IMG/VR virus record: IMGVR_UViG_3300009705_000026
Span: 1 to 46,990 of that record
Strand: one strand, 5' to 3'
Source: a virus
DNA length: 46,990 bases
Of this stretch, positions 42,265-46,990 are shown in pieces (the first letter of the stretch is position 1; the number at the start of each line of letters is the position of its first letter). Both the position numbers and the translations under genes were made by a program. Below the pieces are notes generated by a model. It did no database searches, had not been told where the DNA came from, and saw only the letters and a list, made by a program, of their open reading frames with translations.

Positions 42265-42552
42265 CTATTTAAAGGTCTTAACGACTTTTGGGCCATTTAA
42301 GAATTCAACTTTCTTGCTGTAATGCTCGACTGATGCGTCGATAGCACTTTCAGCACCATCCATTGTTTCTCTTCTGGTCACGTCAATCCATTTATCTTCT
42401 TGTGGATCTTGGTATTCAGTTTGATAAAAACCGTTAGGTAATTGAACAATCCGCCAGTGTTTTTTACTAGCAAGATGTTTCCAAAGGTTAATGGTTTCTT
42501 CTGAATTTTGTGGTTGACTACCCCACGATTGAGTCTGGTAAAATAGTGTCAT
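42265..42552 (-). CDS. Small hypothetical phage protein
   Basis: The 95-residue protein has a mixed alpha/beta character with FYQTQSWGSQPQNSEETIN at the start, WRIVQLPNGFYQTEYQD in the middle (33-49) and a helix ESAIDASVEHYSKKVEFL. It has no Cys and no membrane segment. It is familiar as a small conserved protein in marine phages, without known function. It is 31 bases upstream of groEL in the direction of transcription. Its leader carries the AAACATTAAAAC element also found at 37029-37063. Confidence 0.55.
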   Translation of the reverse strand: MTLFYQTQSWGSQPQNSEETINLWKHLASKKHWRIVQLPNGFYQTEYQDPQEDKWIDVTRRETMDGAESAIDASVEHYSKKVEFLNGPKVVKTFK

Positions 42553-42620
42553 TGGTTTTGGTTTTAATGTTTGACAATAGGTTTATAATATATTATCACT
42601 TGTTTTTTTGGTTTTTTAAG

Positions 42621-44465
42621 TTATGGTGCAGTTTCTTCTGCTAAAGCTGTTACTTGAGCGCTTGTTAATACAGATGGGAATATTCTTATTTGATCTACAT
42701 CACCATCAAGTGCGTATGTACTAGTAGAATCATAAGCACCTATATTGTATCCCGATGTAATTGTTCTTACTGAACTTTGAGTACTTAAAATATCACTACC
42801 TGATAATGTGCCATCAATATATATTTGATTAACTTTTGTTGATGCTGTATAAGCACAAGTTATATTAAACCAATTACCTAATACTATTGTTGATGTAGCG
42901 GCATATGATGAGGGATCGTAATTATAACCCCCATAACCTCTTCTTGTATGAATTGATATTGTATTACCTGATACTGGAAATATGATTAAATCAAACATTT
43001 GATATTCACTTCCACTAAAAGGACTTGATTTACCAGTTACAGCATAAAATACTGAGGGTATAGTATTTAATTTTACCCATATAGAAAATGTAAAATCTGT
43101 ATTTGTAGCATTATCTAAAACGCCTGTTATGCCTGGGAAATCAACAAAATTGTTACCAGAAAAACCTGATAATGCTTTACCATATTTACCACTTGCAGAA
43201 TAAGATAAACTTCCCGTGATAGTTCCGTCTAATCCTCCAGGACAAGTATCATTAACATTATCTTCAAATTGATATAAAGCAGTTGCTGTAGTTGGATAAT
43301 TACAAGCACCTGTTGTCCCTGCTTGTGGAACCGCTGTTGTACTTATTAAAGTAAACCAACTAGCTCCATCGTAATACTCTACTTTTTTAGTTGTAGTGTT
43401 GTATCTAAATTCACCATCTTTTAAAATATATGAACCCCCTGTTACTGGTCTACCACCTGAAGCTGTTGATGAAAAAGTTACAGTAGCAGTACCTGTGGTT
43501 TCTGTAATTGTATAAACTTTATCACCACTAGTCCACGCACCTCCACCAACTTGAGTTAGTGATGTAGTAGCATTAACAAAAGTAGCTGTAGTTGTACTTA
43601 CCGTTCTTAAAATTACAACACCAGACCCACCGGCTCCACCTGATCCACTACTTGGTTGTACATCTCCATTTCCACCACCACCACCACTTCCAGTGTTATT
43701 TGCTGCGGAAGGCCCATTTGCATAGGGAGAACTTCCTGAAGCTCCAGCAGCTCCACCACCTGTTCCACCTTGCGTTACATTTCCTAAATCGTAGTTTGCT
43801 CCACCACCTCCACCAGCAATGTCAAAAGCAGAGCCAGTTATACTTGTTACGTTTGAATATGTTTTTCCAGCCCCACCGTATCCATCAGTGTTTGATGCAC
43901 CAGCATTAAATCCTACTTGAGTAGCACCACCACCTCCTCCACCGCACTGAAAACTACTAGATCCAGGTCCTCCATTTCCTCCATTATTTCCTGAACCAGT
44001 CCCTATAGCAGATCCTCCACTAGCAGTGGTTCCAACCCAGTTACCTCCAGATCCTCCTCCAGATCCTCCGTCAGATCCAATAATTCCAGAAGCACTGTTT
44101 CCAGGCGATCCACCGCCACCACCTAAAGAAGTTATACTATCAAAAGTAGAATTAATTCCGTTGTTACCATTAGATCCACCGCTGCTATTTACAAACACAC
44201 CACCACCACCTGTACCAACAGTTAAATTAAGTTGAACACCAATATCTACAGCTATTGTACTTTCTTTTAATTCACCAGCTCCACCTCCACCTCCTCGATA
44301 CCAACCACCACCAGCACCACCACCGGCTACAACAAGGTATTCTACAGATGCGGTACCACTAGTTGAACCTTTAGCTAATACTACTCCATCTGTATTGGTC
44401 TCTACACTTGATATTGTCGTAGGAAGATCTATAAGATCTGGTGTTATTACTTTTGTTATTGCCAT
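42621..44465 (-). CDS. Modular adhesin: Gly-rich domain plus LamG-like domain
   Basis: The 614-residue protein has three parts. Residues 1-40 form an attachment region (TPDLIDLPTTISSVETNTDG). Residues about 41-285 are a glycine-rich domain starting VEYLVVAGGGAGGG and closing GGSGVVILRT, probably packed as polyglycine helices as in gp38-type tail-tip adhesins. The last 220 residues form a LamG/concanavalin-like jelly roll (TALYQFEDNVNDT, FTFSIWVKLN, ALDGDVDQIRIF). It should be a receptor-binding fibre or tail tip. It overlaps the downstream paralogue by one base at its start codon. The shared 36-base DNA block around 43270-43305 indicates recent domain shuffling. Confidence 0.75.
   Translation of the reverse strand: MAITKVITPDLIDLPTTISSVETNTDGVVLAKGSTSGTASVEYLVVAGGGAGGGWYRGGGGGAGELKESTIAVDIGVQLNLTVGTGGGGVFVNSSGGSNGNNGINSTFDSITSLGGGGGSPGNSASGIIGSDGGSGGGSGGNWVGTTASGGSAIGTGSGNNGGNGGPGSSSFQCGGGGGGATQVGFNAGASNTDGYGGAGKTYSNVTSITGSAFDIAGGGGGANYDLGNVTQGGTGGGAAGASGSSPYANGPSAANNTGSGGGGGNGDVQPSSGSGGAGGSGVVILRTVSTTTATFVNATTSLTQVGGGAWTSGDKVYTITETTGTATVTFSSTASGGRPVTGGSYILKDGEFRYNTTTKKVEYYDGASWFTLISTTAVPQAGTTGACNYPTTATALYQFEDNVNDTCPGGLDGTITGSLSYSASGKYGKALSGFSGNNFVDFPGITGVLDNATNTDFTFSIWVKLNTIPSVFYAVTGKSSPFSGSEYQMFDLIIFPVSGNTISIHTRRGYGGYNYDPSSYAATSTIVLGNWFNITCAYTASTKVNQIYIDGTLSGSDILSTQSSVRTITSGYNIGAYDSTSTYALDGDVDQIRIFPSVLTSAQVTALAEETAP
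43270..43306. repeat. Near-identical block shared by the two adhesin genes
   Basis: The segment from GATATAAAGCAGTTGCTG to GGATAATTACAAG recurs with about two base differences at 45118-45154 in the neighbouring adhesin gene. It encodes the CNYPTTATALYQ entry to the LamG domain. Such short perfect blocks at domain joints act as recombination handles for exchanging binding domains. A third LamG entry (TAFYTLNGN) near 46000-46030 shares the protein pattern but less DNA. Confidence 0.6.
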
Positions 44466-46990
44466 TATTGTTCGTTATATAATAAGGTTACTTGAGCGCT
44501 TGTTAAAGCTGAATTAAAAAATCTTACTTGATCTATTCTACCATCCCAAGCGTATGATGAATAACTCCCGTTCCCATTATATTGCCCTAGACATTCATAC
44601 GCATAAACGGATTGAGAACCTGTGAATGCAATTGTGGTTGTTGTACTAACCAATGACTCATTAATGTATAAATCAATTGATTGTGGAGAATACCTATAAT
44701 TTAGAGATAGGTGATAAAATGTAGTAGGTAATAGTGTAAAATTACTAGTGTTTGCAAAGCCATAATAAGTCCCACCGTATCTTCTTACAAAAGTTGCATT
44801 ATAGGTATTTCCGCTAACATTTGAAATATAAAGTTCTGAGGGAGCATTATAATAAGAATCATTAGTTCCAATAATACCCCTAAAACTAGTAAATGCAGCA
44901 TCTGTATATATCCACATAGAACGATTAAAATCAGTTGCATCTGTAGAGATACTGATTGCTGATGGTACTACTATTTTACTTGTACTTCCGTTAAAAATTG
45001 CAGCCTCACCAAACTCACCTCCTGATCCTGTGGTATATGTAATACTTGTTGCTGTACCATCATAAGTTCCGCATGTATCAGGAACATTATTTGTAGTTCC
45101 ACCATCGCTATTTAATTGATACAAAGCTGTTGCTGTAGTAGGATAATTACAAGTAGCTAAGGTTGAATTATCAAATACTCTCCACCCTGTAGACATATAA
45201 TGTTCCATTGCACTTGCTGCGTAATTAGTTGATGTCTGATCTGTATTTGTTCTTAAATCACCTACTTTAGGTCCTAGTACAGATGAACCAATTAAATTAA
45301 TAGTTCCAGATCCACCTTTAAATACTAAAGTTGTATTTGTACTATCATCAAATTTAGTCTTAAATGTGTCTTGATATAATAATAAAACTTGACTAGCTGA
45401 TAATGCAGTATTATTAAATACTCTAATTTGATCCATCATTCCGTCCCATGCGTAAGCACTATAACTTCCACTATCCTCATATTGACCATAACAGAAGTTT
45501 GTAACTATAGAACCTGATGCTGAACTTATTAATGCTTGGGGTATTGGTAATACTGATCCGTTTAAATAATGAGTAAATGTTTTATTACTAGAAGTATAAA
45601 CGCTTGCTAAATTATACCATTCTCCTGAATGCATTAAAGGACAAGCACTACCGGGAGGGCCATAATAAAAAGTTCCACCAAAACCTCTAGCGCCATTTAT
45701 TGTATATTCCCCACTAATACCAGTGGATCTAAGAAGTAAATATATTGTAGGATAAGCTCCACTAACCCAACCAGAACCACCACATAATGAGATATAACCT
45801 GTAGTAAAATCACTATTATATTTAAACCATATTGATATTGAAAAATCATTATCAGTTGTTGTGGGTATTGGACTAGGTGTCACTATTTTAGAGGTTGTTA
45901 CTTGAGTAAAAACAGCTCCTTGATTTAAATATCCAGAAGCATAACTTATACTACTACCATCAACACCATTATAACTTCCAGTGCTACTAGTATCTGTAGA
46001 GTTTCCATTCAATGTATAAAAAGCTGTGTTTGCTATTGGATAAGCATTATCTGTTTCTGTTGCAGTACTTAATCCTCCAATCAAACTTCCACCTATTGTA
46101 ATACTACCTACATCAGCATTTGCATATTTAAGTATTACTACACCTGAACCGCCTGATCCGCCAATATTAGTATCAGGTCCATATGATCCAACTCCACCAC
46201 CGCCACCGCCGGTGTTTATTGTTCCAGGATACCCATTATTTGCTACAGGGTGGGTTCCGCCACCAACATTTCCATCACCACCGCCTCCATCACCACCGTC
46301 GCCGCATGTAACTCCATAAGCGCCACCTCCGCCTCCTCCAGCAAAATTTCTCTCAGCACCATTTGTTTCTCCAACACCTGCAGTTGCTGCATTTGCTTGT
46401 GTTATTATTCCTAAAGCTACAGCATCTGATCCGGAACCACCATCACCATCAAAATTATTACCGCCTGTGCCTGGTGCACCTGCACCACCACCGCCTGAAC
46501 CTGAATGTGGAGCACCATAATTTGCTACAACCGCTGTACCCCCAGCATTACCTTGCCCTGAAACTCCAGCGCCACCAGTATTACTACCCGTAGATAAAGT
46601 AGCACTACCACCACCTGATCCTCCAGGAAGACCACCACCTTCATGCCCTTGACTGCCACCACCTCCTTGGCCTTGGATTTGATAAAAACCTGAATCTTGA
46701 CCGTTTGCTCCTGTAGCTGGTAAAGCACCTGTTCCACCAGCACCACCCTGACCTACAACTATACTAAGATCTGTATTATTTGGAACTCCAATTGTGGCAG
46801 TAGATAAACCACCAGCACCGCCTCCACCAGCTTGGCCAAATCCACCGCCGCCGCCACCGCCACCTACAACTAAGTATTCTACACTTATAGTAGGTGTAGT
46901 AGGTTGTTGAGCATTTGTACCAACACAACCTTTTAAAGCCGTAGTATTACCAGTCTGATTTAAATCGATAAGATCATTTATTATTTTAGT
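44465..46990 (-). CDS. Modular adhesin with two LamG-like domains (5' end outside window)
   Basis: The frame is open from 46990 to the stop at 44465, giving 841 visible residues. The TTG at 46084 that might be taken as a start is internal, since coding sequence continues upstream. The visible start (KINDLIDLNQTGNTT) aligns with residue 10 onward of the neighbouring adhesin, so only a few codons are missing. A Gly-rich domain (VEYLVVGGGG to GGSGVVILKY) is followed by two LamG-like domains, each ending with AWDGMMDQIRVF or AWDGRIDQVRFF. Both adhesins therefore share one plan with one or two binding modules. They would bind surface glycans. The two LamG copies are separated by LIGSSVLGPKVGDL. 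Confidence 0.75.
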   Translation of the reverse strand, partial: TKIINDLIDLNQTGNTTALKGCVGTNAQQPTTPTISVEYLVVGGGGGGGGFGQAGGGGAGGLSTATIGVPNNTDLSIVVGQGGAGGTGALPATGANGQDSGFYQIQGQGGGGSQGHEGGGLPGGSGGGSATLSTGSNTGGAGVSGQGNAGGTAVVANYGAPHSGSGGGGAGAPGTGGNNFDGDGGSGSDAVALGIITQANAATAGVGETNGAERNFAGGGGGGAYGVTCGDGGDGGGGDGNVGGGTHPVANNGYPGTINTGGGGGGVGSYGPDTNIGGSGGSGVVILKYANADVGSITIGGSLIGGLSTATETDNAYPIANTAFYTLNGNSTDTSSTGSYNGVDGSSISYASGYLNQGAVFTQVTTSKIVTPSPIPTTTDNDFSISIWFKYNSDFTTGYISLCGGSGWVSGAYPTIYLLLRSTGISGEYTINGARGFGGTFYYGPPGSACPLMHSGEWYNLASVYTSSNKTFTHYLNGSVLPIPQALISSASGSIVTNFCYGQYEDSGSYSAYAWDGMMDQIRVFNNTALSASQVLLLYQDTFKTKFDDSTNTTLVFKGGSGTINLIGSSVLGPKVGDLRTNTDQTSTNYAASAMEHYMSTGWRVFDNSTLATCNYPTTATALYQLNSDGGTTNNVPDTCGTYDGTATSITYTTGSGGEFGEAAIFNGSTSKIVVPSAISISTDATDFNRSMWIYTDAAFTSFRGIIGTNDSYYNAPSELYISNVSGNTYNATFVRRYGGTYYGFANTSNFTLLPTTFYHLSLNYRYSPQSIDLYINESLVSTTTTIAFTGSQSVYAYECLGQYNGNGSYSSYAWDGRIDQVRFFNSALTSAQVTLLYNEQ

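Noticed and set aside
43592-44235. His/Leu-rich and Pro-rich rightward frames opposite the adhesin gene
   Set aside because: They are the reverse reading of Gly-rich codons (GGT/GGA read as ACC/TCC or CCA/CAC), giving runs of His, Pro or Leu. No real protein is expected; the same holds for frames near 46363-46746.
46082-46084. TTG at 46084 as the start of the right-hand adhesin
   Set aside because: The same frame stays open to the window end and encodes a Gly-rich domain and attachment segment paralogous to the neighbouring adhesin, so the gene begins outside the window.
43600-46990. CRISPR-like or tandem DNA repeats in the Gly-rich regions
   Set aside because: The repeated CCACCACC-type sequence is glycine codon repetition in coding frame, without spacers or constant repeat length.

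Overview
The window is part of a tailed, podovirus-like bacteriophage genome of low GC content, with almost no non-coding DNA. Terminase, portal, scaffold, capsid, ring/nozzle tail proteins and three internal virion proteins follow in the order seen in T7-like podoviruses. The portal, capsid, ring and nozzle proteins look like families I associate with phages of marine Bacteroidota (Flavobacteriia; distantly crAss-like). Start codons are preceded by A/T-rich leaders rather than Shine-Dalgarno motifs, which fits a Bacteroidota host. The host call is an inference. No integrase, transposase, rRNA, tRNA or CRISPR array was seen. DNA polymerase, helicase and primase are not in the window, so it is an incomplete genome.

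Positions 1-5920 read rightward and form a nucleotide-metabolism arm. It starts with the end of a thymidylate synthase-family enzyme, followed by two MazG-like pyrophosphohydrolases (one fused to a GIY-YIG-like domain), a PD-(D/E)XK nuclease, two small genes, ribonucleotide reductase beta (nrdB), a 2OG-Fe(II) oxygenase-like protein, a zinc-motif membrane protein, a coiled-coil protein and ribonucleotide reductase alpha (nrdA). The synthase fragment carries Asp where thymidylate synthases carry the dUMP-reading Asn. This points to a dCMP hydroxymethylase and possibly to modified cytosine in the phage DNA.

The two arms converge at a hairpin terminator near 5928-5954. Everything from 6004 to 46990 reads leftward. 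In transcription order this is: two modular adhesins (46990-42621); a coupled groEL, groES, winged-helix and small-protein operon (42233-39600); small accessory and virion-type genes (39544-34336) including a 3-TM holin and a mini-zincin; a tandem GroES-like protein; small and large terminase; portal; scaffold; major capsid; ring proteins; nozzle protein as two ORFs; a GNAT protein; three internal virion proteins ending in a 2278-residue giant with an embedded HExxH motif; and a lysis cassette (two-TM protein, 26-residue membrane peptide, M15 endolysin).

The most interesting points are the dCMP-type signature with its dNTP-sanitising neighbours, a phage GroEL with two unlike GroES-type partners, abrupt codon-usage patches inside terL, nrdA and nrdB, a tiny membrane peptide whose stop codon overlaps the endolysin start, and short genes that are easily missed by length-based annotation.
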